Notes: generated by a model not told the origin, from the letters alone. A DNA stretch of 64,000 bases from Sipunculus nudus (GCA_026874595.1 CM049315.1:2114501-2178500), one strand, 5' to 3'; shown: positions 10,621 to 23,340, counted from the stretch's first letter. A program made the numbers and translations.

Positions 10621-12105
10621 TTATAGATTGATCGACTGTTCATTATACAAAACACGAGGTCTAAAATTTAACCTTTATAGTTAATACTAATACTGACTTG
10701 TGGTTCTGCTACTAATGTTCGGATAAATTCAATTATATACGTGTGTCAATCACACAAATTTCATCGTTTTCTCTGTCAATATCTTTTGATCTGAGCAAAA
10801 GCGTTTCCCTCTGGAAACTGTGTCGGTACAGCAGATGAGCAGCCTGCCCCTAGTGTGGTAAGGTCAGGGGAAATCATTTCTAGGTAAAACAGGTGTAATG
10901 AGTTAGGACCGGCAGACAAGTTTGTGTAGCAGTACTGTCAAAGCAATGCTCGGCTCCTTACTCTTTGTATAAGACTAATCATAACCAAACAAAATCAGGG
11001 AAATATAAGAACTAAGAGTAATGTGTAGAGCCCACTATAGCACTCACGGGACTCTTGTTTATCTGAGACTAAAATACTCTATTCGTCTTTACATTACTAA
11101 CAATCTCTCTCTGTCTCTCTGTTTTTGTCTGTCTCTCTGTCTGTCTTCCCCCCCCCCCCAATCCTTTCTCTCTCTCTGTCATATTATAATTTATAACTGT
11201 GTGTAGCTTAAATATGGTTTGATTGCGAAAATGGAATCTTTGCGAAACACTAAAAAAATGGAAATCGCGAAATTTTAACTCGGCGAATATGAAGCCAATC
11301 ACAGTATTTTCCCCAAAGTTTGAAAATATAAGTATGGACATCAAAACTGTTTATATAAACGACAAAAATAGTTTGTGTTAAGTTCATACACATGTATTTA
11401 AACCATTCATGTATGTGTATTTAGGCCAGAAGTAAATTTTCGTCGAGTTGGAGGGGGTCGTGGTACATGTATTAACTCCAGAGCTTGCTATGCTGCTCTT
11501 GCGCAGTGTCAGGAGTGGCAAACAAGTCCACACACGAAGTCCTCATTAACTATAATAAGTACAATAAATAGGCAACCGCGAGGCGGCGGGGAGCTGGGCC
11601 GACAAGTCCACGCCTGTAGATATTTTCATGGGGTATATAAACCTTTAGAAGTATCAGTATGGATTATATAAAAACAACGGCACTTATAATGATGCAGACA
11701 AATGCCTTATAGTCTACTCATTACATAGAAAGGTATAAAAAGGATCTATATGGTAATAAATGAGAGGGTATTTGTATTTCTCACTAGGATACTTTATTCG
11801 AAATCTGCCGAGGCCTGTTTTTAAATCATTTTCATAGACTTCAGTCCAGAAACGAACAGTCATGACGTCATTAAATGGTTATCATGGCGCCTGTTCTCTG
11901 TAACTGTCTGAATTAAATTGCTTACACCGATTTCTGTTTTTTAAGAATTTAGGTCAGATATGTTTGCAAGAAATTATAAGAAATATGCAAGAAATGTCAA
12001 CAATTAAGACGCTACACCGATTATTGAATTAGAAAGATAAAACCATCTCAAATAAGGTAATCAGGTGATTTTATGGATTTTATTTTATTTTTTAATTCTC
12101 TCAAG
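10621..12105. other. Unannotated spacer with pyrimidine-rich tract
   Basis: A TCTC/TGTC-rich simple tract with a poly-C run lies at about 11,101-11,180. Otherwise the sequence is AT-rich and single-copy in appearance. No gene is supported until the possible acceptor at 12,105. Confidence 0.55.
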
Positions 12106-12693
12106 GAGCGAATCCAGGACCGTTTTTGTCAGTTGTCATCTCACTCTAATAAACACCGCCACTTTGTACATACACTTTCTGCTCACTCAGGACACACACA
12201 CACACACATTGGGTTAGATTTACACACCCATCGTCTGAAACCTTACCTCATTTCTCAAGAGGCACAGAACCAGTCTACCGGTCACGTGACGGCCGTGCCA
12301 GGGGCTAACATGCCAAAGCAATCAATAGAAGGGCCCCCTGGGGCGTATCGGGAGAGCGTTGCTGGGTCTGCCTCCTTTTCCGACCCGTGTTCAATCTGTC
12401 AGTTGTTACACGATCATGACGGTGTTTATACGAAAATTGATGAAAGGAACGACAGTGCTTTGATAGTCCGTACTAATACCAAGGTCGTGAAAACCGCCCA
12501 TATCCGAATCCCCCGGCAAGATATTACCACAGCAAACTGTGGCAACACATACACACGCACACACACAAACAGGTATCGGAAAAGACCCAGTATTTTGAAA
12601 AAAAGGTCCAACACAGGACATGGCAAAAGTCTCTACCAAAAGGGTGCGCTCTTAAGACTCAGGAGTGAATGGGTACTGGTCATGGCAATGTAA
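12106..12693 (+). CDS. Candidate exon or short ORF, unknown function
   Basis: An open frame continues from 12,073 to a stop at 12,691-12,693, 206 codons from the first ATG. It is the longest frame in the window that is not made of tandem repeats. A textbook acceptor (long T-rich tract then ctctcaag) precedes 12,106 in phase 0, so the true exon may begin there. The product has no domain I recognise. It holds two His/Thr stretches from CA-dinucleotide runs (HTHTH, TYTRTHTN), a basic C-terminus (RYRKRPSILKKR) and a SICQLLHDHDG segment. A possible internal donor, CAG|GTATCG after 12,572, would leave two bases. Those join in phase with the candidate exon at 12,747. Stop-codon spacing favours something real over chance, but CA runs help keep the frame open, so confidence is low. 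Confidence 0.3.
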   Translation, partial: ERIQDRFCQLSSHSNKHRHFVHTLSAHSGHTHTHIGLDLHTHRLKPYLISQEAQNQSTGHVTAVPGANMPKQSIEGPPGAYRESVAGSASFSDPCSICQLLHDHDGVYTKIDERNDSALIVRTNTKVVKTAHIRIPRQDITTANCGNTYTRTHTNRYRKRPSILKKRSNTGHGKSLYQKGALLRLRSEWVLVMAM

Positions 12694-12746
12694 AACGAAT
12701 AACATTCTAGCGCCTGATATGGCTGCTTGGATTGCATGCTCCCTAG

Positions 12747-12802
12747 GGAGCCTAGAAAAGCTACAAGAATGAACAAGCCTGAAAGACCAGGAAGGCAAAG
12801 TG
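12747..12802 (+). CDS. Candidate small internal exon, basic linker peptide
   Basis: A 56-bp segment is bounded by an acceptor (tgcatgctccctag) and a strong donor (AGTG|GTAAGTCAG). In one frame, after one phase base, it reads EPRKATRMNKPERPGRQS, a highly charged peptide without a recognisable domain. It is in compatible phase with a possible upstream exon ending at 12,572; the intron would be 174 bp. The splice-site pair is the main evidence. With no homology available, a chance pairing remains quite possible. Confidence 0.28.
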
Positions 12803-13350
12803 GTAAGTCAGATGAGGCTGACATCGTCGGTGATATCAGACTAGAACCCCCCCCCCCCTTCTACTTTACCTTTACCTTCATAAGGAACATTTCCATTCGG
12901 AATGGTATGGGGTAATGCAGCCGTAGGTTTGACCGTACGTTGACCAAGTGGAGTTGCCAGTCACTTGTATTGCTTGGGTCCTGATGAACAAAAAGGTTGA
13001 AAGTGTGAGAGAATAAGGAAGGGATCAGCATCTCTCGTAACATCCATGGTGAAGTTTAGATGAAAGGCCGAATCAAGTATGCAAGACAGCAAAAAGGAAA
13101 TCAATAAATCAGTTAAATAAGGAACACTAAGGGGGGTGGGGTGGTAAATGCGCCAACGGTTAATGCAAGCCACCAGTTTTTCAGGAGTATTTGGTTCAGT
13201 GAGAAGTCATCCCAGATAAAGCGTGTTTTACGTTACATATAACGACTTTAAGTATCGCCTGTGGACGCACACCAACACACACGCACACCCACACACACAT
13301 AGGAGGGAGTGTTCTAGAAATTTCTCAAAATGAACATGTGGGCCATTAGG
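12803..13350. other. Spacer with simple-sequence tracts
   Basis: Contains a 12-base poly-C run (about 12,847-12,858), a G-rich patch near 13,131-13,143 and a CA-rich tract (about 13,266-13,300). No gene is supported. Confidence 0.6.
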
Positions 13351-15311
13351 AATTAACCGTTTACATCCACGCGATCAGTGACGGATTCAATTACCATGCA
13401 GGGTTCGCTGATGTTCATTGTTGTGCCGATCATGTTCACAATTAACCGTATAATTCCACGTGATCAGTGACGGATTCCAGTATCATGGAGGGTTCGCTGA
13501 TGTTCACTGTTTTGCTGATTATGTTCACAATTAACCGTATAAATCCACGCGATCAGTGACGGATTCCAGTACCATGCAGGGTTCGCTGATGTTCACTGTT
13601 GTGCCGATCATGTTCACAATTAACCGTATAAATTCACGCGATCAGTGACGGATTCCAGTACCATGCAGGGTTCGCTGATGTTCACTTTTGTGCCGATCAT
13701 GTTCACAGTTAACTAGTAAATCCATGCGATCAGTGACGGATTCCAGTACCATGCAGGGTTCGCTGATGTACACTGTTGTGCCGACCATGTTCACAATTAA
13801 CTGTATAAATTCACGCGATCAGTGACGGATCCCGGTACCATGCAGCGTTCACTGATGTTCACTGTTGTGCCAACCATGTTCACAGTTAATCGTATAAATT
13901 CCCGCGATCAGTGACGGATTCCAGTACCATGCAGGGTTCGCTGATGTTCACTGTTGTGCCGACCATGTTCACAATTAACAGTATAAATTAACGCGATCAG
14001 TGACGGGTTACAGTACCATGCAGGGTTCGCTGATGTTCACTGTTGTGCCCGACCATGTTCACAATAAACCGTATAAATTCACGCGATCAGTGATGGGTTA
14101 CAGTACCATGCAGGGTTCGCTGATGTTCACTGTTTTGCTGACCATGTTCACAATTAACCGTATAAATTCACGCGATCAGTGACGGGTTACAGTACCATGC
14201 AGGGTTCGCTGATGTTCACTGTTGTGCCGACCATGTTCACAATTAACCGTATAAATTAAAGCGATCAGTGACGGATTCCAGTACCATGCAGGGTTCGCTG
14301 ATGTTCACTGTTGTGCCGACCATGTTCACAATTAACAGTATAAATTAACGCGATCAGTGACGGGTTACAGTACCATGCAGGGTTCGCTGATGTTCACTGT
14401 TGTGCCGACCATGTTCACAATAAACCGTATAAATTCACGCGATCAGTGACGGGTTACAGTACCATGCAGGGTTCGCTGATGTTCACTGTTTTGCTGACCA
14501 TGTTCACAATTAACCGTATAAATTCACGCGATCAGTGACGGGTTACAGTACCATGCAGGGTTCGCTGATGTTCACTGTTGTGCCGACCATGTTCACAATT
14601 AACCGTATAAATTCACGCGATCAGTGACGGATTCAAGTAACATTTAGGGTTTGCTGATGTTCACTGTTGTGCCGATCATGTTCACAATTAACCGTATAAA
14701 TTCCCGCGATCAGTGACGGGTTACAGTATCATGCAGGGTTCGCTGATGTTCACTGTTGTGCCGACCATGTTCACAATTAACCGTATGAATTCATGCGATC
14801 AGTGACGGATTCAAGTACCATGCAGGGTTCGCTGATGTTCACTGTTGAGCCGACCATGTTCACAATTAACCGTATAAATTCACGTGATCAGTGACGGGTT
14901 ACAGTACCATGCAGGGTTCGTCGATGTTCACTGTTGTGCCAATCATGTTCACAATTAACTGTTTAAATTCATGCGATCAGTGACGGATTACAGTACCATG
15001 CAGGGTTCGCTGATGTTCAATGTTGTGCCGACCATGTTCACAATTAACCGTATAAATTAAAGCGATCAGTGACGGATCCCTGTACCATGCAGGGTTCGCT
15101 GATGTTCACTGTTGTGCCGACCATGTTCACAATTAACCGTATAAATTCACGCGATCAGTGTCGGGTTACAGTACCATGCAGGGTTCGCTGATGTTCACTG
15201 TTGTGCCGACCATGTTCACAATTAACCGTATAAATTCACGCGATCAGTGACGGATCCCAGTACCATGCAGGGTTCGCTGATGTTCACAGTTGTGCCGATC
15301 ATGTTCACAAT
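13351..15311. repeat. 89-bp satellite, about 22 copies, with a 4-unit higher-order repeat
   Basis: The unit of about 89 bp contains ttcacaattaaccgtataaa, cgcgatcagtgacgg, ccatgcagggttcgctgatg and ttcactgttgtgccgaccat. A four-unit block starting near 13,981 (marked by attaacgcg, acaataaaccg, the gggttacag variant and ttttgctgacc) recurs about 358 bp later near 14,339. Divergence is a few bases per unit, so the array is fairly homogeneous. It ends abruptly after ccgatcatgttcacaat at about 15,311. Short ORFs inside it are artefacts. Confidence 0.97.
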
Positions 15312-17711
15312 CGGAGTTCACATTATGATTATGCTGTGTCTTTCAGATAAACTTAATTAACATCCAGCAAAATAAACCACTAATGGCTTTTCTCTCAGAT
15401 TTCACCACATAAACTTTGACAGTACTAGTTTTTTTTTGCATGAAATTGTACCTTGTCCCTTTCATTAAAAAAGTGAATGAACTTGTTCCCAATCATGTTT
15501 GCATATTGTGCGGGAGGATAACAGAAAATGGTAAATATAAATAATTGGAAGAATTTGAAGAATATTATTCATTAAAAGTAATAAAATTATTTATTGTAAT
15601 GGGCTACGCTCTCTTTTGGCAGTTGGTCATTATAACAAGTGTTATGGTTAGTTTCTTCTTGAATATATGTACATGTATATGCATTCATTATGCATAATAT
15701 GCGGTGACCTGTATGTATAATATCACACATGACTATACCCTTATTGTATTTATACGGTTAATTCTGATGTGCATATTTTCATAATTATTCAATGTGCAGT
15801 GTTTAACATAAAAAATCGTTAACCATTAATTGGAAATGTTAAAATTACCCGGTCTAAGATGCAATATATTCAAATATCACTAGCCCTGAATACATAGTAA
15901 GTACACACTGTATATAGATTGTTCGATTTTTCAGTAAACAGTAATCAGACACTAATAAAACTAAATGATGTCATATTCATGTGTCAATATGCTTACGGCA
16001 AAAAAAGTATAAGCAGAGCAAGTACTGATTGAATACATGGACCAACGCAGGGACGTCATCCTGTGTATTGATTCGATGGTTCCGACATCATTTTTAGTGT
16101 CGTATGTATATTGGAGATCAGGAACACCATCTGGTACAGGTAGCTGTCTCAATATTGATGTCAATTAACGTGCAGCTGCCCATTTACAGCCGCTCCCGTA
16201 TAATATGGGGACTGATTGAGTCATAAATAACGCAGCTGGAGGATTTGTCCACTTGTGTGTAATGACGCTCTTTAATCTTAATTCATATCGACAGTGCAAC
16301 GTTTGAGTTAAATACATAAATGATGAATAGACCATGCGGTACACTTCTTGCCAGTCATCTGTCAGTATACTATCTCCATTGCCATGGCAATGATGGTGTA
16401 CTCTTTGCTTGGACGGCGCTTTTATGACAAGAAACCTCGCAGTAAAACCTGATTTTGGAGTGTCATATTATAGGGGTTTACTGTATAGACGTAAACAGTG
16501 TCATATTATAGGGGTTTACTGTATAGACGTAAACAGGGGGCACCGAGGAGGCAGACTAAAACAACAACATGAGTGCAGCAGCTATATTTGCCTACATAGT
16601 ACAAAAAAGGATGTGGTTAAAATACTTTTCTATAGTAGGAGGAAAAAGACAAGAGAAAATGCCAATTTAATTATTTTCACACCAACCTAAGAAAAATAGT
16701 ACTTGATTATTCACAGACATACATGAGTAACTGTAAACAACAAACACACACATACATACGCACAGTGAGGGAGAGAGAATATATCTGTGTATAAACTGTA
16801 TATATAGTATATATATATATCATACACAGCACGCTCCTGATCATTCACACATGTTTGTAAGTATCAATAAAGCCCTCGTTTTCATAAAACAAGCAGACAT
16901 TTTGTAGACAATGACTTGTGTGATCCAGTTCTACATGTTACCACGCCAGGTGAATTAGCGTTTTTTGGATTCTTGGCATAGTATGTATGCACGGTATTGT
17001 TTTTCCTCAATGCCAAGGGCAGTGTAAGCGGTAATGTATAGTTAAAAGCTACCGTAAATGTAAGGTAACACACGCACACCAGTGAAACTTTAACTGCATG
17101 GTGTAATAATTAAAGGTACGATTTTGCAAGTATAGGGCACGGTTCAGATTCTCCTAACGATGATCAACTCCCCCAAGACCAAGGTCTTATCCACAAGGAT
17201 ATGCTCACTATAATCAAAAGAGAATAGATTCTGGTCAGAATAGAGATTGCTATGCTTGCATGGTTTTAATACTTCCCAGTGAACACAGCATGTGCGAGAA
17301 GAGGAACATGGTAGGAGGAGAATGGGGTCAAAGTGTCAGTTATCAACCGTTACTCCGTAAAGTGGGAAGGCTTATGCTGCTGATGAGTTTATTCCTATAT
17401 ATATAGACATTTTGGCCAGGACTATTTCTTCTGAGGCGAGGACCGCTTTCTTAGTTCCCGACGAGATTTTCGTTTCTTTTTATCTTTTTCTTCCTTTATT
17501 CTGATTTTTTCTCGACTGACATTTTGTTAATTGTAATAGTAGTTCGTGAAAAAATTCTGAGAAAAAATCTGATATTTATTTTTGACCTTGACCCAATGTT
17601 CGAAGTCGTGACCAGAAAGGCTACCCACGATCGTTGGCAGGCCTGTCATTTTAATTTGTCTAAATTGGCTTTGTCCTGAGTTTGTCAGCTAAAAATGCTG
17701 CGAAGGATCGG

Positions 17712-17714
<3 letters not shown>
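15312..17714. other. Unannotated AT-rich spacer
   Basis: About 2.4 kb without a supported gene. It contains a 38-bp duplication at 16,460 (listed separately) and a short TA-rich patch near 16,796-16,822. Confidence 0.55.
16460..16535. repeat. 38-bp direct duplication
   Basis: The 38-bp segment beginning gtgtcatattataggggttt and ending tagacgtaaaca occurs twice, back to back and identical, implying a recent duplication. Confidence 0.95.

Positions 17715-17767
<53 letters not shown>
17715..17767. repeat. (TA)n microsatellite
   Basis: A pure AT dinucleotide run of about 53 bp. A dispersed repeat starts a few bases downstream. Confidence 0.96.
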
Positions 17768-17768
<1 letters not shown>

Positions 17769-17784
17769 GATGGCTTACGATAAT

Positions 17785-18835
17785 TTTAGCTCAGCTGACT
17801 AAAAGTCATCTGAGCTATAGCGATCACTCTTTGTCCGTCGTCTGTCCGGCCGTCCAACCGGTTAACAGGGCTCAAATCGTAACCGTTAAACTGGTCCATA
17901 AAAAATATCCGTGGACACCTGAAATTAGGTCACTGCGACATACATTCTCCGAGCAATGGGGCTTGTACGTAATCCCAAGATTAATTAAAAATTTGATACA
18001 AAATCTCCTGTATCTCAATTATCAATGCATTGATTGTTATAAATCTTGCCTTTAATATTGAGCATGATTAGTTTTATCAGTTCCCAAAGACTGGTGGCGC
18101 CACCTGTATTTTTTAAAATTTGTTCACGCAATTTTCACTTCATATTGCAGCAAGGTGTCAGTTTCTCATCTGTTGTTTCCTCCAGTTTCCTGAAACCTGG
18201 TGTGTTTATTATTTTGTTTTTTACATATCGTTATTATTCCTTTCATTTTCGTTGTCATTGTCGTCAGTCTCTTTCAAAGCTGCAGAATTTGAGGATTATT
18301 ATGACCTCATTAACCTTTAAAGCACAGCATATTTTTTCTTCAAATTCCGTTTGGACCGTTAGAAAAGGCTGCTGCTGCTGAGTAAAAATTTAGGATGGGA
18401 TAAAAAAACCCTGGACCCCCTTTGATTCGATACACAGCATATTTTTTCTTCATTTTGTTACACACCAGTTGCTTAGGCCATGTTCTCAGAAGAGTTTGAA
18501 AAACTGGTGACCTTGACCTTGATCTACAAGTTCAAATCAGCCATATAATAGTTCATCATTAGAGGGTTTCTGGTTTGTTCCCAAATCTCAATGACGCAAT
18601 GTTTCATCTAAGTTCTGAGTGTAGTTCGATATTTGGTGATCCTTACTTTGATCTTATTCTTCTCTTGTACAACCTGTATTTACCAGTCATGAGTGGAAGC
18701 AGTCTACACATGAGCGACCCATGACTAACGGAAGGGCCCTGTTGACTGTGGTGTCAGAAGGTTTTTTTTAGATGATAAAATTCATGTTGTGAATGTTAGA
18801 CTCAAACGGCCTGCAGGTCAGTTAAGCGTCATGAC
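17785..18835 (+). repeat. Dispersed interspersed repeat, bivalve-type (inferred)
   Basis: It begins around ttagctcagctgactaaaag then tcatctgagctatagcgatc and actctttgtccgtcg. It includes actggtgaccttgacctt near 18,504 and closes around gcgtcatgacccattgctca. The core word actggtgaccttgacctt recurs exactly at about 35,733, showing the family is dispersed in this window. The G-to-C-rich 'gtccgtcgtctgtccggccg' start and the gaccttgacc middle resemble repeats I associate with bivalve genomes; this is memory, not a search. Small ORFs here (114 and 111 codons) have no recognisable domain and are not called. Confidence 0.55.
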
Positions 18836-19368
18836 CCATTGCTCACTAGTTTTTATCGGAATCATATCATGATAACCATGGTGTCATATCATTTTTCCCA
18901 CCAATTTTATTTTCTTTTCTCAGAAGCACCATATATATGAATATTCAGAGTTAGTCAGTACAGAGTGTAACAAATGTCATTTTCTGTGTGAGAATAAAGA
19001 TAAATTTATAAACATGTTAGATGTTATGAAACAATTACAAGCGTCAGTTAACCATATATGTTCCTCTGGTGTTGAAGATTATGACCATACATTCAAATGT
19101 TAGCCAGTAAAAAAACTCTACCACCCCCGCAACGATGATATACACTCTGATAATAATAATAAAGGCCATGATGATAATAATAAATCGTAATTATATAACG
19201 CCGAATCTCCACTAATCAGACTCAAAGCCCTAGTACACTCCAACTCACATACAAAACTCAATCCCCTCGAAAACTAATCCCTTACCTCTATCGGAACCAA
19301 CCCCTCCATATTCTCATTAACCTCTCTTCTGACTAAATCTCCCTTGTGATATAATTTATTGAATAATA
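18836..19368. other. Spacer with (TAA)n-rich patch
   Basis: An irregular ATAATAATAA run lies at about 19,148-19,186 and is followed by attatataacgccgaatctc. That sequence may be the end of another interspersed repeat. No gene is supported. Confidence 0.45.
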
Positions 19369-19636
19369 TATGGGACCTGGACAGCTGAGTGGTAAAACGC
19401 TCGGCCTTCCCCGCTGGCGACCCAGGTTCGATCCCCGGTGTGGCCATGAGAGTGGGTTGTAGTTGCCCGTCCAAGGTCGGTGGTTTTCTCCGAGTCCTCC
19501 GGTTTCCTACACCCTTGCCGACTACCGAGCCCAAAAAATCTGAGCCTTGGAGTGTACCTTGTATTATTTTGATAACTTGTTGTACAATCCACGTAGAATA
19601 AACAAAGTTTTTAAAGAATAATAAAAAAAATAGATT
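19369..19636 (+). mobile_element. tRNA-derived SINE
   Basis: The head is tRNA-like. It has an A-box-like segment (cagctgagtggtaaaacgct) and, about 45 bp downstream, a near-perfect RNA polymerase III B box (GGTTCGATCCC) in the context aggttcgatccccggtgtgg. A tRNA-unrelated body follows (ccgagtcctccggtttccta) and then an AT-rich tail with aataaa-like words and A runs. Total length is about 270 bp, typical of a SINE. Mobilisation would depend on a partner LINE, which is not present in this window. The minus-strand frame reading GIEPGSPAGKAERFTTQL is the translation such tRNA heads usually give, not a gene. It may be part of a larger composite with the sequence just upstream. Confidence 0.85.
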
Positions 19637-22600
19637 TTTTTCCCAACACTGATGTCTGTGTTTCGATTTCAGTCGAAAGAAAAGCGCTGTTAGTGATATT
19701 AAATGGTGTACCATTTATCAATGATACAATGACAGTGGGCCAAGAGGTAAAAATAGTTCTTTATTTCTCCTCATTAATCAATGTCTGTTCTTTTTATACG
19801 GTCTGTCGTGCCGGAAGAGGAAAAAATGATACTTGCAGGAGAAATTGCTCCCGTTTGGTACCATGCTACACTACATACATGATTAAAACCAGTCCAAACT
19901 AATGATATAGGAAAAAGCACTACTATACATGTACTCTTTTTCTCTACCAATCATGACGTCACTGATAAAATGTTTGTTACCGTTGTTATTGCTGTATAAA
20001 AGCTTAGTCGGCAATATCATCAGCCGGGAGCGCTGGGAGACTCTATACAAATTACGACCATTATAAAGACGGCACGAGTACCCGTGGGAACCGTTTATGT
20101 CGTCGTATATCTTGGTATCCTGATAAAGAAATCACATTGAGCTAAATAAGTACAAAATGCCATTTCTGGTTTTCATGTTATATTTTTTTAATAATAATGT
20201 CTCCAATGCGCCCCAAAAAATGTTCATAGTAAATCGACTACTGTCTGATACGAATAATAAATCGACTATTATATAAAATTACATTATTTTCAATATTTGC
20301 GTTTTTAACTGCCTCATAAATTTTTCGAGTGTTATAAATAACACTTTTCAACATCTTGGCTTGTCAAGCTTGGTACACGTAACTGATCTAAACCTTTAAT
20401 TTTTTTTGGTGTGATATTTTTATCATCTTTGAAAACAATATCTTGTGTCCAAGAAACTGAAATGGATGGCTTACGCACAGATGAGTACATCAATAGCCAA
20501 ATAAATGGATTAAATTAGCCAAATAAAAGGGTTAAGTTCTATTCAAAATTGGCGAGAATCGACCAAGGATATCTTACAAAAATTTAAATTTTTCTCACTT
20601 AAGTCTTCCTATTATAAATATTTTTAAAAAGTTGATATATTTTTACGGGCTTTATTTCACATATGATACCAGATTGCTCTGAGGAACTGATCTCATTTCT
20701 GTGAGCTGTGACCAAATGATATAAAATGCAGGTGTTGATGTTCATTGCTACTTTGTTACTATTAAGAAAATAAAATCTGTTTTCGTACACCTTCAATCAA
20801 ACCTTGGAGTATTTCACTGAAAAAGGGAAATAATAATAATAATAATAATAAAAACTAGGTCACATATCAATATTATCCTCAATTTTATATTTGTGGGTGG
20901 ACTGGTTTTCAAAAATTGTCTTTTGGGCACAATATTAGTCATAGGATTTACACCTGATATTTAGTTTTTACCATCACCTAATTTCCAAGGTCGCACACTA
21001 CACAGCCGATTCTCAATTACCGCTCGGTTGCAGGGGTAAATTTGGGGGCGGGGGGCGGGGGGGGGGGGTTGTCAGAGATCGTTCGAACATCTGGTTCTGT
21101 CTTTTTATTGGTAAAATATCCTGACTACCTGTGATAAATATTCAGACATGTCATCAATTATAACCATGCGTGACATGTCTATCGTTTCCAGTTATCTCAG
21201 TTATATATATTAACATACTGCATACTCAGAGATTGACTAACCTCAGGTTAACATTGTCAACCGTTCACAGACATATTGTGATGTTTAAACGTTCATGAAA
21301 CAACGTTTGTTCTGGCTGGGAACAAGACGATTTGAAAAGAAGATGATTTTAAAATAATAGTTTTCCTAACTTGATGTATTGAGTGCACAATTTGTTTTTG
21401 AACGATTCAGTCTTCTTCGTAATTTATTGACAACAAGGTCATTGCTGACATTTCTTAAGATAAGTCCCTGACAGAAACTCTTATTTGTTCTGTATTTGTC
21501 CTATCCTGATTCTCCGCCTCGATACCTCGGGCAGAAACCTTATAAACAGACCAATCAATCTTCTGGTTGGCCTTTAACCCGAGACTAACTGCTTGTACGC
21601 GCGCCCAACACCTCGCCTGCGCCTGTACAGGAAGCTGAAGTATCGTCTGCTTATCATTGTTGAAGATATGCAGGTAGGACAAGTAACGGGTTCGTCTGGG
21701 GGCATCATGACACCTCTGAGGCTGGCCGTGACATGACTACCTGCGAGGGAGCGAATTGTGCTAACATGCAAGAGACCAGGACCTCTCAGGACTAAAATGG
21801 AAACAGCCACCGAGGACAAGGCTTGAATAATAAAGACAATGGAGACTTGACCCGTCTTCTCGCACCATAGACTAGCACTGCGGGGACTGCATCAGCTTGT
21901 TCCTTATATAGAACTGTAGGATAGTTTAACAAACACATACTCGCAGTTGAGCCAAGAGTTCCAGAACCATGTCTATTTCTACGTTGAAGGCCTATTTGTA
22001 GTTAGCTTTGTTTTTTTTTATAGATTGTAAACAAACATACACACACATATATATAAAAGGACCTGAAGATCCATTATAATTGTTGGATTACAAAAATTAG
22101 TTATGAAGCAAAATTTAAAAACAAATCGGCAGAATGTCATTGATGTTTTTTTGAAACTATCTATAAAGTGTGCTTATAACGTGAATTAGGGCACTGCTGT
22201 GGTTTATATCATATCGAGTTTAGCCTTATTTAATATTTATCACCTGTGATGCTGCAAACGATTCCAGGTTAACGCCAAACTGTTTTCTTTGTCCCATTAC
22301 TGACCTCTGAAGGACATTACCTTGTTCACCGGTATTATCTTAGTATGAGAAAAATATCACCATCTGCATTTAATCAGTTTGCAGAAAATATATTTTCTAT
22401 TCCGATTCTTTTGCCTACTAATCCGATCTTGTGTTCATTCTATAAAGGTAGCAAACGGTAATTGCTTCACAGAATTGTTAATTTGTTCTGATCCTGTATT
22501 TTTTCGTAAACGAGCTGAAAACCCAGAGAGTTATATATATCTATATACAACGCAAACAGCATTGGAAACAGTTTTTCATTATACAATTGTCTGGTATCCA

Positions 22601-22818
22601 TGACCAGTATTCATTCACGTTTTATTGAAGCGGGCGTACCCTTATTGTACAGATCTTACCCTTGGTCCGAGTGTGAAAAGTATCGGTCAGAACTGAAAGC
22701 ACACCCTCTTCCTTGATATAACACACGTCCACGTCCAGAACATTGCACGACCAAACCTGATGCTTTTATTGTGATGATCTGCCGATGGCAGCTGCATGGA
22801 CTGGATCGTCTTTTTCAG
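19637..22818. other. Unannotated region with simple repeats
   Basis: Contains an (AAT)n run at about 20,829-20,852 and a G-rich tract at about 21,046-21,069. Two overlapping minus-strand ORFs (21,455-21,819) have no recognisable domain. A weak exon-like segment at 21,620-21,671 on the plus strand (ctgtacag acceptor, ATGCAG|GTAGGA donor) is recorded but not called. Otherwise nothing is supported. Confidence 0.5.
20829..20852. repeat. (AAT)n microsatellite
   Basis: Eight tandem AAT/TAA trinucleotides. Confidence 0.95.
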
Positions 22819-22980
22819 ATTTGCCGGTTTCAGGACCATTCGGATCAAGAAGCATCTGTTACCTGCAGAGCATCAGACTTCGATAATGAAATTTTACTTT
22901 TCAAATCCCCCTGCCATCCATCGGGATTAGCTCTAATGTCTGAATATTGCCTGTGTCCTCGGGTCATTTGTTTCACATAA
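22819..22980 (+). CDS. Candidate terminal exon, Cys-containing, unknown
   Basis: A good acceptor (gatcgtctttttcag) is followed by 53 sense codons and a TAA stop at 22,978-22,980. The peptide contains five cysteines (ICRF, VTCRA, SPCHP, YCLC) and no domain I recognise. No partner exon or polyadenylation signal could be tied to it. An open run of this length is not rare by chance in this window, so the splice acceptor is the only real support. Confidence 0.2.
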   Translation: MCRFQDHSDQEASVTCRASDFDNEILLFKSPCHPSGLALMSEYCLCPRVICFT

Positions 22981-23340
22981 ACGCCTGCCCATAAAAAAAT
23001 GAGGTACAGTAGGAACACACTGCTATCTACCCAACTTTTACAGCCACTATAAATAAATTCAAGATCATGTCAAATAATGATGATTTTACCAAAACCTCCT
23101 GTTATTATCAAGAGGCCGATTTTCCCAAATAAAAAAACTGACACATATTTAAAATTATACATCCGTCAAGGTCATTTGTTTGGGGTGCATTGACGTAATC
23201 ATATGCAGGTTAGATCTATTTTAAGCTTAAATAACTGTAAATTTATATACTTTGTGTAATCATCACATATTCTTTAATCGATTTTCAAATGTACAGCACC
23301 AAAAAAAAACCTTCCTACAGATGTAGCTGTCGATTGCAAT
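22981..23340. other. Unannotated spacer
   Basis: AT-rich; nothing supported. Confidence 0.55.

Noticed and set aside
17711-18381. 114- and 111-codon ORFs
   Set aside because: They lie within a dispersed repeat and a TA run, and match no transposase or reverse-transcriptase motif.
19274-19714. 146-codon minus-strand ORF containing GIEPGSPAGKAERFTTQL
   Set aside because: It is the antisense of a tRNA-derived SINE head, which typically gives this peptide.
21574-21819. Overlapping minus-strand ORFs of 75-81 codons
   Set aside because: Two overlapping frames are open over the same DNA and neither has a recognisable domain.
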